From assembly GCF_006575665.1 (NCBI RefSeq), contig NZ_CP041253.1, positions 2,331,001 to 2,395,000 of the forward strand: a stretch of DNA of 64,000 nucleotides. The letters run 5' to 3'. The translations under genes and the position numbers were made by a program. This stretch comes from Echinicola soli. Its GTDB lineage: Bacteria; Bacteroidota; Bacteroidia; Cytophagales; Cyclobacteriaceae. The stretch's first letter is position 1. Every line of letters starts with the position of its first letter. Under the pieces are notes generated by a model, which searched no databases, was not told where the DNA came from, and was given only the letters and a program-made list of their open reading frames with translations. Shown one piece after another: positions 18,795 through 27,877 of this stretch.

Positions 18795-19726
18795 AAAAAG
18801 TAACTGCTTTTGCCCCCGCTACGGTGGCCAACGTTTCTTGTGGATTTGATATTTTGGGCTTTGCTGTAGAGGAAATGGGGGACAAGGTCACTGTTTCCTT
18901 GGCAGATGAGCCGGGAGTGCGTGTTGTTAAGATAGAAGGTGATGGCGGGAGGCTACCGTTTGATGTAGACAAAAATACTTGCGGAGTCGCCTTAAAGGCT
19001 TTTTCGGCCGCCATAGATTATAAAGGTGGATTGGAAGTAGAACTGTACAAGGGCTTGCCACTTGGTAGCGGTATGGGATCAAGTGCCGCCAGTTCTGTCG
19101 CCGCTTTGGAGGCCGCCAATCAATTACTAGGTAATCCGCTGGATAAAAAGGCTTTGCTGCCCTTTGCCATGAAGGCAGAAGGAGTAGCCTGTGGTGCAGA
19201 GCACGCCGATAATGTGGCCCCATCGCTGTTGGGAGGATTTGTGCTGATCAGGAGTTATCATCCCTTGGATGTGACCAAGCTTCACGTCCCAAAAGGCTTG
19301 TACTGCACCCTGGTGCATCCACATTTGGAGTTAAATACTGCGGATTCCAGGAGTGTACTGCGGCACCAGGTGCCACTAAAAGATGCTATTATCCAATCCG
19401 GAAATATTGCCGGGCTGGTAGCGGGACTTTATCAGGAAGATATGGGCCTGATCAGCAGGTCGCTACAGGACGTGATTGCCGAGCCTTCCAGGTCTGTTTT
19501 GATCCCTTGTTTTGATGAAATAAAAACTGCTATTAAGGAAATAGGAGCGTTAGGTGCAGGGATTTCAGGTTCCGGGCCTACGACCTTTATCCTTGCTCCC
19601 AGCAGGGAAATTGCCGAAAAGGCCAGTGAGATTTGCCAAGAAGTATTTGATAAAATAGGACTGGAAGTAGACCTGTATGTTTCAGCTGTAAACACCAAGG
19701 GGACCTACGTCATCAATAAAGCATAA
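18791..19726 (+). CDS. thrB: Homoserine kinase
   Basis: 311 residues, GHMP kinase family. Motifs are VTAFAPATVANVSCGFDILG (motif 1), the ATP loop GLPLGSGMGSSAASSVAAL (about residues 89-107) and GAGISGSGPTTFIL near the C-terminus. It phosphorylates homoserine. The start codon overlaps the thrA stop, and thrC begins one base after its own stop, so the three genes are tightly coupled. Confidence 0.98.
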   Translation: MKKVTAFAPATVANVSCGFDILGFAVEEMGDKVTVSLADEPGVRVVKIEGDGGRLPFDVDKNTCGVALKAFSAAIDYKGGLEVELYKGLPLGSGMGSSAASSVAALEAANQLLGNPLDKKALLPFAMKAEGVACGAEHADNVAPSLLGGFVLIRSYHPLDVTKLHVPKGLYCTLVHPHLELNTADSRSVLRHQVPLKDAIIQSGNIAGLVAGLYQEDMGLISRSLQDVIAEPSRSVLIPCFDEIKTAIKEIGALGAGISGSGPTTFILAPSREIAEKASEICQEVFDKIGLEVDLYVSAVNTKGTYVINKA

Positions 19727-19727
19727 C

Positions 19728-21017
19728 ATGAAATTCTACAGTACAAATAATAAAAGCCACAAGGTTTCCCTAAAAGAAGCGGTCATCAAAGGTCTGGCGC
19801 CTGATCAAGGGCTATATATGCCAGAGCAGATTCCACCATTGTCTGCTGATTTTATTGCTCAATTGCCCAATCTTTCCTTTCAGGAGATTGGCTATGAGGT
19901 GATAGGTGCCTTGTTTGGTGAAGACCTTAGCAGTGATCATATCAAGGAACTGGTCAATCACACATTGACATTTGATGCTCCCTTGGTAAAGGTAGAGGAT
20001 GGCGTTTATACATTGGAGCTGTTTCATGGGCCTACCCTGGCTTTTAAGGATTTTGGAGCGCGTTTTTGTTCCAAATTGATGAACCTTTTGGTAAGCAATG
20101 AAAAGGTGAGGGTATTGGTAGCGACTTCAGGTGACACTGGAAGTGCCGTGGCCAATGGTTTTTACAAAGTGCCGAATGTCGAGGTGATTATTTTGTACCC
20201 CTCGGGCAAAGTAAGTACGCTTCAGGAGAAACAGTTTACGACCTTGGGAGAGAATATCACGGCCCTTGAGGTGGACGGAGTTTTTGATGACTGTCAGCAA
20301 ATGGTAAAACAGGCCTTTCTGGACAAGGACTTGAATGCAAGAATGCTGCTGACATCTGCCAATTCCATTAATATTGCCCGATGGATCCCGCAGTGCCTGT
20401 ATTATTTCTATGCGTATAGCAGATTGCCGAAGGGACAGGGGAAGGTGGTTTTTTCGGTACCTAGTGGAAATTTTGGAAACATTGCTGCAGGAATGCTTGC
20501 TGAGCGAATGGGCTTGCCGATCGACCATTTTGTGGCAGCTACCAATGTCAATAAAATCGTTCCGGATTTTCTAAAAGGCGTTCCTTTCCGGCCAAGACCA
20601 TCCTTGCAAACCATCAGCAACAGCATGGATGTGGGCAATCCCAGTAATTTTTACCGTTTGCTGGACCTGTATGGCGATGAGTCCAACCTCAAAGAACGGG
20701 TAAAAGGATACTTCTTTGATGATGCCACGACCAGAGAGGCCATGGCTGAGGTAAAAGCAGCTACGGGCTATTTGATGGAGCCACATGGTGCAGTGGCATA
20801 TTTGGGATTGAAGACATTCCGGGAAGAGCATGGAGGTTATACCGGCGTGTTTTTGGAGACAGCCCATCCTGGTAAGTTTGGGGATGTCGTGGAAGCCGTG
20901 CATCAGCAAAAGGTGGAACTGCCCGAGCGCTTGGCCGCATTCTTTAAAGGCCAGAAAAAGTCCCAACTCATAGCCAATGATTATGAGGAGTTTAAAGACT
21001 ATTTGCTGTCAAAGTAG
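19728..21017 (+). CDS. thrC: Threonine synthase
   Basis: 429 residues, PLP-dependent fold type II. The PLP lysine lies in HGPTLAFKDFGARF (about residues 104-117). VLVATSGDTGSAVANGF and the phosphate loop VPSGNFGNIAAGMLA match threonine synthases of the E. coli/yeast class, with their N-terminal domain (MKFYSTNNKSHKVSLKEAV). It converts O-phosphohomoserine to threonine. It is the last gene of the thr operon, and a hairpin 32 bases after the stop probably ends the transcript. Confidence 0.98.
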   Translation: MKFYSTNNKSHKVSLKEAVIKGLAPDQGLYMPEQIPPLSADFIAQLPNLSFQEIGYEVIGALFGEDLSSDHIKELVNHTLTFDAPLVKVEDGVYTLELFHGPTLAFKDFGARFCSKLMNLLVSNEKVRVLVATSGDTGSAVANGFYKVPNVEVIILYPSGKVSTLQEKQFTTLGENITALEVDGVFDDCQQMVKQAFLDKDLNARMLLTSANSINIARWIPQCLYYFYAYSRLPKGQGKVVFSVPSGNFGNIAAGMLAERMGLPIDHFVAATNVNKIVPDFLKGVPFRPRPSLQTISNSMDVGNPSNFYRLLDLYGDESNLKERVKGYFFDDATTREAMAEVKAATGYLMEPHGAVAYLGLKTFREEHGGYTGVFLETAHPGKFGDVVEAVHQQKVELPERLAAFFKGQKKSQLIANDYEEFKDYLLSK

Positions 21018-21048
21018 TAAGCCGAAGGTATTAAGGAGTGGCTTTCGG

Positions 21049-21095
21049 TTGCTGTTCCGGATTTGTCCGTCACCACGACAAATCCGGAACAGCAA
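21049..21095 (+). terminator. Long hairpin after thrC
   Basis: Two perfectly complementary 19-base arms (21049-21067 and 21077-21095) with a 9-base loop, starting 32 bases after the thrC stop. There is no U-run after the stem, so it may be a factor-assisted terminator or an mRNA-end stabiliser rather than a standard intrinsic one. Confidence 0.6.
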
Positions 21096-21270
21096 CAATG
21101 AATACAGGGTTAGTGCGATCTAAGCTTCAAACTTAGACGAGCAGATGACCAACGATACTTTTTAAGTATATTTTACCATTAATTAGGTGATTTTTGCTCT
21201 GTTGTGAAAGGGGTTGAATGTTTATTTTTGGAGAGTATATATTGTTTATTGATGTTTAACTCTCTTTTTT

Positions 21271-22840
21271 ATGAAAAATTCACCAAAACAGATTCCAAGA
21301 GCAGTATTATTGTTTGTTTTGCCCTTGGGACTGGTGATGTCCTGTCAGGAGGAAATCCCTCCGGAAAATACAGCACCTGATACGGCCGGACCTGTGGGGA
21401 ACGGGTATGCAATGAGGACATCAACTGGAAAATCCCTATTCGGTGGAGAATATGCGTAAAGCTTATGAAAACCTGAAAATCGCAGACCCCAATGGCCGGA
21501 TGGCCAGTGAGGATATCAGCATTACCGCCACCCACTTGTATCTCAGGTTCATACCAAAGAACGAAAAAGAGCTGGATATCCTGAACAGTGATTCGACCTT
21601 GGTGCTTTATTCTTATCCGCTGGACTATGAGATTCCTGAAGGGGGCGAATATTACCGTGATCCCGAAGTGCCGGAAGGACAGCCTACCTACCAGTATTGC
21701 GCGGTACCTGTGGACAAGGAGCTCACGGAAGGGGTGGAGTATGAAGTGCTGGAAGAACTGTATATCCCCGAAGAGCTTCCCGCTTCCCCGGGAGCCAGAC
21801 AACTTATCGAAGTGTCGATCGACGCGCTGGTGGATGAAGCCCTTAGGATTACGGGGAACCTGGAGGAGAAAGATAAGCGGGACAATCCGGCAGTGCAAAG
21901 AAAAAAGTGGCGTCCGGCAGGAAGGATCACCCTATACGATAAAGAGCTGGGCGGATATGTCGGCGTACATGGAGTAGAGGTGCGTGCCAGAAGGTGGTTT
22001 ACCACACATAAGGGTTATACAAGTTCAAACGGTTACTATTCATGTGATGGGACATTCAAGAGAAGGGCCAATTACAGTCTCAGGTGGGAGCGATATGATT
22101 TTGAGATCAGGAGCGGGGATAAACCGGGCAGTGAAACGGCCGAGGTAAACGGTCCCAAGATCACCGAGGACTGGAACCTTAATATATCGGCTTCATCGGA
22201 CCATTGGATGTACGCATTGGTTTTTCAGGCGAGCCATGATTATTATTACGGAAACCGACTGGGGCTAAAAAGTCCCCCAACCAACTCTTTTTGGAAAACG
22301 AAAGTGAAAATAGCGGCCTACAACAGAAGAAATGAAGGAGCCAGTGGCCGGCATTGCAAAGATTGCAGGTTTTTGGGACTGTCCTCCAGAATCAAGATAT
22401 GGGAAAATACAGATGAAAGTTCCAGGATATATGCTACTACACTCCATGAGCTGGCACATGCCTCGCACTGGGAGTTGCGGAAGAATAACTGGAACAACAA
22501 TACTGATGATAAGGTACAGGAAAGCTGGGCACGTGGTGTGCAGTGGGCATTGGGAAGGCTGAGGTATCCGAATTATAAGGGAAGAGAAAGAAGTTTTGAT
22601 GATTATACGTTAGTAGTTGCAGATATGAATGATGATGTTGATAGTAATAACACAAACTATGGCTTTGGGTACCTGTTTGGTGAAACTCAAGATCAAGTAT
22701 CTGGCTACACTATCAAACAGATAGAAGACGTATTAAGTTATACATCAACATGGAATGATTGGAAGAATAATATTAAAAACCGTTACACAAATGGACCAGA
22801 AAATAACTTGGATGCACTGTTTGCGGCATATAATAAGTAG
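21271..22840 (+). pseudogene. Frameshifted lipoprotein with HExxH metallopeptidase motif
   Basis: Two overlapping frames make up one gene. The first (21271-21459) gives a lipoprotein signal, LLFVLPLGLVMSC, and ends early. The second runs to 22840; its bases before the GTG at 21443 still encode plausible protein (NPYSVENMRKAYENLK) back to about 21416. A +1 shift is needed between 21416 and 21442, most simply one surplus A in the A4 run at 21429-21432. The main part has a zinc-peptidase motif, TTLHELAHASHW, and a possible third ligand Glu in KVQESWARG. No known peptidase family recognised. It could be a real mutation, a sequencing error or a slippage site. Confidence 0.7.
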
Positions 22841-22859
22841 GATGTGGATATATAAGTCT

Positions 22860-23270
22860 ATGAATAGAATAAAATGGCTCATCTTGTTAGCTTGTATAAC
22901 TAACTGCAATGGTATTTCTGATTATGACTGGAAAACTACCACTAAGATTACTTTTATCAACGAAACATCTGAAATAATATCAGTGGTAGGAGGAGGGGAT
23001 TGTAAGGAATCGGACATATTACCAAATAGTACGCAGCAGTATGTGCATAAACAACTTCAATCGGGAAATTCAAAACGGGATAAACCAAACTTAAATAACT
23101 TAAGTGTATTTATCCCATGTAGTTTTTTTTATGGAGATACCGGAAAATGTGAAACAGATGTAAATACGGTAGAGGAGTGGGAGGATCTTAAACAAACCGG
23201 AGAATTAGAGTTCGAGTTTACCTTTAGGTTTACTGAGGAGAAGAAAGAAAAGGCAGAAGAGTGCAATTAA
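22860..23270 (+). CDS. Small hypothetical lipoprotein
   Basis: 136 residues from the ATG at 22860; an ATG at 22842 would add six residues. The hydrophobic start IKWLILLACITNC resembles a lipobox (Cys about residue 16). The mature part has four further Cys (GGDCKES, FIPCSFF, GKCETD, EECN), perhaps two disulfides, and an acidic C-terminus. It begins 19 bases after the HExxH gene and may be cotranscribed with it. No family recognised; it is more AT-rich than most neighbours. Confidence 0.6.
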   Translation: MNRIKWLILLACITNCNGISDYDWKTTTKITFINETSEIISVVGGGDCKESDILPNSTQQYVHKQLQSGNSKRDKPNLNNLSVFIPCSFFYGDTGKCETDVNTVEEWEDLKQTGELEFEFTFRFTEEKKEKAEECN

Positions 23271-23340
23271 TGGAATTGAAGTAAACTCCATTTCCCTTTA
23301 TTGGGCTGAGAGCCCGAAAAGTTTGCTTTAAGATTAGAAA

Positions 23341-23383
23341 AAAAGGCAGCTGCAATTTCCTTCAGGAGCTGCAGCGGCTTTTT
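23341..23383. terminator. Bidirectional terminator hairpin
   Basis: The arms 23341-23354 and 23370-23383 pair over 13 of 14 positions (core GCTGCA/TGCAGC), with A-run and T-run flanks so that both strands end in U. It lies between the lipoprotein gene and the convergent blaR1-like gene. A smaller hairpin, GGGCT/AGCCC, precedes it at 23303-23315. Confidence 0.75.
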
Positions 23384-23499
23384 CATTATTGGCTAATTGT
23401 ATTAAAAGCAAAATTGATCAGGGCTCGATGGATGCTCCGGCCTTCCCTCTTTGTTCTTTCCTCTAACATCTTATGTCTGACATCTATTGTCTCCCGTAA

Positions 23500-25344
23500 T
23501 TACTCTTGTTGCTGTTGCTTCAGCTTTTCCTGTCGCTCCAGTTGTCGCTCTTGCCAGGCTTCCATTTTGGCTTCGAATTCTTTGATCTTGGGCTCGCTTG
23601 CTTTTTCCCAAGCTTCTATTTTTTGCTCGTATTCTTCCATTTTGGGCTCATAGGCGGTTTCCCATTCGCTTTGTTTGGCTTCCATTTCTTTGCTCCAAGC
23701 TTCCATTTTGGCTTCCCATTCCTCCATTTTGGATTCATGTTGTGCTTCCCATTCCTTCATCTTTTCCTCGTAGATTTCAGTTTTGGCTTCCATTTTATCC
23801 TGAACCTCTTCTAGCTGGGCCTGTAGAACTTTGCGTTTCTGCTGAGCTTCCTCCGAATCTTCTCCATCAAGCTGGCTAAGTTTGATGGACAGGTTGGCCA
23901 GTTCCATGGCTTCTTCTGTAATGTCCAGCTGGAATGCCGGCATGGGAGGCACGAAGTTCATGCCTTCAAATGGTGGCACAGCAGGAACAGGGGGAACCTC
24001 AAAATCCATATCGGGCATGGGGCTTAGCTCCAGTACAGGCATCGGATCATCTACAGGAGCTGGTGTGTTTTTATGTGCTTTAGCCTTTGGTGCCGGCGTG
24101 GTGTCTGTGCCGTAAGCATAATGGTAGGCGTAGGTCTTAGTTGTGTTTTTAACTATTTCAGGGGTGTTTTCTGCCTCATTGCACGGTTCTATTACTTGGC
24201 AAGGTAGGGATACCTTTTTATAGGTGGATTTATGCTCGATTTTGGTGAGTAAATAATTGTCCGAAAATATATTTTCTTTAGCAGGGATGGCTCCCATTAC
24301 CAGGGAGGCACTTACCATTAGTGAGATTAGCATGGTCAATGTAATTAAGGGTGAGATTTTTTCCTTGTTTTGTTCTTTTCCCAAGATTCGCTTGATCCTG
24401 TTGAGAAAGGAATGCTGGTTTCCAGTGGCGGCCAGGGCCATCTCTGGAGTAGCGGTTTGTGCTTGTTCTGCCACCTCGGCTAAACCGCGTGCCAGTTCTC
24501 CGGGAGAATATCCCAGTGAAAGTACCAAGTCATCGCAAGCATGTTCGCGATCTGTATCAATCATTTCATTGATCCACCAAAAACATGGATGGAAAAAGAA
24601 AAACACTTCCATGGTGCGCTGGAGTATGTTGACGAGATAATCGTACCGTTTGATATGGGCAAGCTCATGGGCGATGATGGCCTCCAGCTGACGCGGAGGG
24701 GTGCAGAAGAGGAGACCCGCCGGGATAAGGATGACAGGTTTCAAAAATCCATAGGTCACCGGGACATGGATGAGTTCGCTTTTTAGTACCTTAACTCCTC
24801 TGTAGAATCCCATTGCGGCAATCATCCCGTTAACTTTTTTGATCAACGGGTCAGGCACTGATTGACGGTGTTTCTTATTCAGGCTTCTTAAGTCAAGTAG
24901 ACCTCCTGACAGCTTGAAAATATAGAACAAAGCTCCCAACAGCCACAGATTTACCAAGGCAGGCAAATAATGCTCCAGTCCTGGTAACCAAGTTTGGTCA
25001 AGAACGCTGCTATCGGTGGGGGAGGTATGAGCGGTTATCTCATACCTGGGAGTGGCCACCTGCAGGTTTTTGGTGTCTGCGATTGACATGCTTATGGATG
25101 CTGTAGCTCCTGTAGGAGAGGGTGTTTCCAAAACCATGGAAAAGGTGATCCCACTTGCCACAGCGATCATCAGCATGGCTCCCAGTCCTGCCCAATAGCG
25201 AATATTGGAGGCTTTATGAGGGATTGACCTGAGGCCGGCCCAGAGCAACAGGCTGACAAGGACAACCTGCCATATGGAGTGGATCAGTGTCCAGCCTATG
25301 GCTTGCAGGTAGGATTCATGGATAAAGTCGTTGATGAAGTCCAT
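23500..25344 (-). CDS. BlaR1-like M56 membrane metallopeptidase
   Basis: 614 residues. Membrane helices lie at about 15-38, 50-70, 125-145 and near 325-350. The M56 zinc site is AIIAHELAHIKRYDYLVN (HELAH at residues 226-230), with a third-ligand candidate Glu in DTDREHACDD. No penicillin-binding sensor domain follows. Instead there is a Pro-rich linker (about 400-470) and an extreme Glu/Lys/Trp-rich coiled-coil tail (about 500-614) with recurring units such as KMEEWEAKMEAW. It shares one base with the stop of the blaI-like gene. In BlaR1 systems such a peptidase inactivates the repressor on a signal; the signal here is unknown. Confidence 0.88.
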   Translation of the reverse strand: MDFINDFIHESYLQAIGWTLIHSIWQVVLVSLLLWAGLRSIPHKASNIRYWAGLGAMLMIAVASGITFSMVLETPSPTGATASISMSIADTKNLQVATPRYEITAHTSPTDSSVLDQTWLPGLEHYLPALVNLWLLGALFYIFKLSGGLLDLRSLNKKHRQSVPDPLIKKVNGMIAAMGFYRGVKVLKSELIHVPVTYGFLKPVILIPAGLLFCTPPRQLEAIIAHELAHIKRYDYLVNILQRTMEVFFFFHPCFWWINEMIDTDREHACDDLVLSLGYSPGELARGLAEVAEQAQTATPEMALAATGNQHSFLNRIKRILGKEQNKEKISPLITLTMLISLMVSASLVMGAIPAKENIFSDNYLLTKIEHKSTYKKVSLPCQVIEPCNEAENTPEIVKNTTKTYAYHYAYGTDTTPAPKAKAHKNTPAPVDDPMPVLELSPMPDMDFEVPPVPAVPPFEGMNFVPPMPAFQLDITEEAMELANLSIKLSQLDGEDSEEAQQKRKVLQAQLEEVQDKMEAKTEIYEEKMKEWEAQHESKMEEWEAKMEAWSKEMEAKQSEWETAYEPKMEEYEQKIEAWEKASEPKIKEFEAKMEAWQERQLERQEKLKQQQQE

Positions 25345-25718
25345 TATTGTTGGTTTTCTAGTTCATTGAGCAATTTTCTTATTTCATCGATTTCTTCCTG
25401 GGAAGGATTGCTTTGACCAAGCGCCTTCATGACGAGCTTCTTGGTTGAGCCACCAAAAGTTGTAGCCATAAAACTGCTGAGCAGGGAATTTTGGGTCTCA
25501 CTTTCCGTGATGGCAGGCATATAGATATGACTTCTGCCCTGTTCTGTTCTCCTGAGAAGTTTTTTGGCATACATGATCTGCATAATCTTCAGTGTAGTAG
25601 TGTAGCCGGTTTCTTTCGTTTTTGAAAGCTCTTCGTGAATTTCCCGAACACTTGCTTGTTGGCGCTCCCAAAGGATGGAGAGAATCTCAAGTTCCGAGTC
25701 TGTAGGTTTGTATTTCAT
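25344..25718 (-). CDS. BlaI/MecI/CopY-family repressor
   Basis: 124 residues. The winged-helix start is PTDSELEILSILWERQQASVREIHEEL, then TGYTTTLKIMQIMYAKKLLRR, typical of BlaI/MecI; the C-terminal helices should dimerise. It is cotranscribed with the M56 peptidase gene (1-base overlap). Three matching dyads lie immediately upstream, so it is almost certainly autoregulated. Confidence 0.93.
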   Translation of the reverse strand: MKYKPTDSELEILSILWERQQASVREIHEELSKTKETGYTTTLKIMQIMYAKKLLRRTEQGRSHIYMPAITESETQNSLLSSFMATTFGGSTKKLVMKALGQSNPSQEEIDEIRKLLNELENQQ

Positions 25719-25726
25719 TATTGAAT

Positions 25727-25797
25727 TACGATTGTCTTCGTAGTAAAGATATACGACGCTTTTCGTAATTCAAATTTTTTCTACGATAAAGTTCGTA
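25727..25797. promoter_or_regulatory. Three BlaI-type operators
   Basis: Three copies of TACGA-N6-TCGTA occur at 25727-25742, 25752-25767 and 25782-25797, each perfect in both half sites with different spacers. They start 9 bases before the blaI-like ATG, which places them over its promoter. The TACnA..TnGTA form resembles known BlaI/MecI/CopY boxes. The rest of the 25719-26036 gap holds only the terminator-like hairpin described next. Confidence 0.85.
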
Positions 25798-25996
25798 TTT
25801 AAATGTTAAAAGGGGTTAAAATGGCTGTAATTGAATGAGTTGTGTTGGTTTCGGTGAACTTTGGATGCCATGGTTGGGTTAATTGTTCAGTTGAAGCTAA
25901 GCCTGTTGATAGTTGATAGTAATTTAAAATTAAATGGTTAGTTCACGTAAGAGTATCCAACTCATTATGAAAAGTAGGAAGTTGTTTATTCACCCT

Positions 25997-26024
25997 AAGG
26001 CCGGAAGTTACCGGCCTTTTTTTT
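25997..26024 (+). terminator. Intrinsic terminator just ahead of the NRDE gene
   Basis: AAGGCCGG/CCGGCCTT with a 6-base loop, followed by six more T, is a textbook intrinsic terminator on the + strand. It ends only 12 bases before the NRDE ATG, and no + strand gene lies between it and the blaI promoter. It therefore either ends a short RNA or attenuates the NRDE transcript. A 29-codon frame (25967-26056) reads through it, but I cannot show it is translated. Confidence 0.8.
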
Positions 26025-26036
26025 ATCTTGGGGACT

Positions 26037-26798
26037 ATGTGTTTGATTACGTTTAACTGGCAAGGCCACCACCGCTATCGGTTGATATTGGTGGCAAGTA
26101 GAGATGAGTTTTTTGGGCGCCCAACGGAACGATTGCATCAGTGGGAAAGCGGCATATATGCAGGAAAAGACCTGAAAGGGGGTGGCGCCTGGATGGGGGC
26201 ACATCCCGTCGGAAAGTTCGCTGCATTGACCAATTTTAGGGATTTCAGGAATGTAAAGGAAAATCCCATCAGCAGGGGCAAGTTGGTGACTGGATTCCTG
26301 GAGGGCAGGCAGTCTCCGGAGGAGTACCTTGCAGACGTGGAGAAATACAAGGATCAATATGACGGCTTTAATCTGTTGGTGGCAGAGCAGGATGATTTTT
26401 ACTATTATTCTAATTATGCCGAGCGCGCCAGGAAAATCCCCATAGGTATTCATGGCTTGAGCAACGGTCTACTGGATGAACCGTGGAAGAAGGTGGTAGA
26501 TGCTAAATCAAGAATGAAAGCGTTTCTGGAAAAGGATGAACTTTCATTGGAAACGTTGGTGGGTTTGCACCTGTCTACCGAGGAAGACAAGCTTGGTAAT
26601 TTGCCCGATACAGGAATTGAGCCAGCAGTGGAGCAATCCCTTTCAGCGGCATTTATCCGGGATATCCAAGGCTATGGAACGGTAAGTGTCACGGCAATGC
26701 TCTGGAGCTATGATGGAGAGGTAAATGTCCTGGAGAAGCAGGTGAGGAGGAATGGTGTTTTTGCAGGGGAGGAGATGGTTTCTTTTACTATGGAATGA
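26037..26798 (+). CDS. NRDE-family (TANGO2-like) protein
   Basis: 253 residues from the ATG at 26037, giving the family start MCLITFNWQGHHRYRLILVA directly followed by SRDEFFGRPTERL, the variant of the NRDE motif. GGGAWMG and KFAALTNFRD are also conserved. TANGO2 proteins have been connected to haem and Golgi/mitochondrial processes in eukaryotes; the bacterial role is unclear. A terminator-like hairpin lies directly upstream. Confidence 0.9.
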   Translation: MCLITFNWQGHHRYRLILVASRDEFFGRPTERLHQWESGIYAGKDLKGGGAWMGAHPVGKFAALTNFRDFRNVKENPISRGKLVTGFLEGRQSPEEYLADVEKYKDQYDGFNLLVAEQDDFYYYSNYAERARKIPIGIHGLSNGLLDEPWKKVVDAKSRMKAFLEKDELSLETLVGLHLSTEEDKLGNLPDTGIEPAVEQSLSAAFIRDIQGYGTVSVTAMLWSYDGEVNVLEKQVRRNGVFAGEEMVSFTME

Positions 26799-26892
26799 TA
26801 TTTACTTGTTTTCATTTTCTTTTACTACCAACTTTAAAGTGAATTTTGCCCTCTGGGCGAACCATCGGCAGTAAAATCTGTTGTATATTATT

Positions 26893-27873
26893 ATGAAAAA
26901 GATTGATGTTTTGATAGTCGGGGCAGGTCCTATTGGGCTTGCCTGTGGGATAGAAGCTGAGAAAAACAAGCTAGATTACGTGATCCTTGAAAAGGGAACC
27001 CTGGTCAACTCCATCTATAACTATCCCGTAAACATGACCTTCTTTTCTACCTCCGAGAAGTTGGAAATGGGAGGTATTCCATTTATGTCGGTCAATAAGC
27101 AGCCCACTCGGCCTGAGGCGTTGGAATATTATCGGCGCATCGTAAAACACTTCAATTTGAATATCCAATTATATGAAGGCGTTAAGAGCGTAGAGCGACA
27201 ATCAGACGGGAGGTTTTTAGTATACTCAGTAAAAGGAGTCTATCTTACCGATAAGATTGTCCTGTCAACGGGCTTTTATGATATCCCCAATAAACTGAAT
27301 GTGCCGGGAGAGGAATTGCAGAAAGTGACCCATTATTATAAAGAACCTTGGCCATATATAGGCCAGAAGGTGATTGTGGTCGGAGGTGGCAACTCTGGTG
27401 TGGATGTGGCCCTGGAAACCTGGAGAAAAGGTGCGGAGGTAACGATGGTGCTAAAAGAGCCGACGGTGGACCAGAACGTGAAGTATTGGGTCTTGCCTGA
27501 CATCGAAAACCGTATCAAGGAAGGCTCGATCGGTGCATACTTTAGCAGTTCCATTAAGGAAATACGCGAGCATGAAGTGGTGATCGATACACCAGAGGGG
27601 GAAAAGACCATAGCGAATGATTTTGTCCTCGCCATGACCGGATATCGTCCAAACTTCGAGCTACTGGACCAGCTTGGTGTGGCGCTAACGCTGGATGAAA
27701 AGCGAAGACCGTGCTTCGATGGCAATCAAGAATCCAACATCCCTGGGCTTTATTTGGCAGGAGTGGTGTGTGGAGGACTGAATACCCGGGAGTTCTTCAT
27801 TGAGAATACCATCGTGCATGCCAAGGCTATTTTTACCGATATTATGAAGAAAAGAAAGCAATTGGTGAAGTAG
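26893..27873 (+). CDS. ypdA: YpdA-like FAD-dependent disulfide reductase
   Basis: 326 residues from the ATG at 26893. The FAD-binding motif VLIVGAGPIGLACGIEAEK is at the N-terminus and a second Rossmann motif, VIVVGGGNSGVDVALE (about residues 159-174), binds NADPH. Closing segments VLAMTGYRPNFELL and NIPGLYLAGVVCGG fit YpdA/Bdr, the putative bacillithiol disulfide reductase; there is no CxxC redox pair, as in that family. Use of bacillithiol by this organism is inference. The histidine kinase gene converges on it with 4 bases between. Confidence 0.88.
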   Translation: MKKIDVLIVGAGPIGLACGIEAEKNKLDYVILEKGTLVNSIYNYPVNMTFFSTSEKLEMGGIPFMSVNKQPTRPEALEYYRRIVKHFNLNIQLYEGVKSVERQSDGRFLVYSVKGVYLTDKIVLSTGFYDIPNKLNVPGEELQKVTHYYKEPWPYIGQKVIVVGGGNSGVDVALETWRKGAEVTMVLKEPTVDQNVKYWVLPDIENRIKEGSIGAYFSSSIKEIREHEVVIDTPEGEKTIANDFVLAMTGYRPNFELLDQLGVALTLDEKRRPCFDGNQESNIPGLYLAGVVCGGLNTREFFIENTIVHAKAIFTDIMKKRKQLVK

Positions 27874-27877
27874 GCTG

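Noticed and set aside
24201..24216. Dyad AAGGTA-GGGA-TACCTT
   Set aside because: It lies inside the coding sequence of the M56 peptidase and has no second copy near a promoter.
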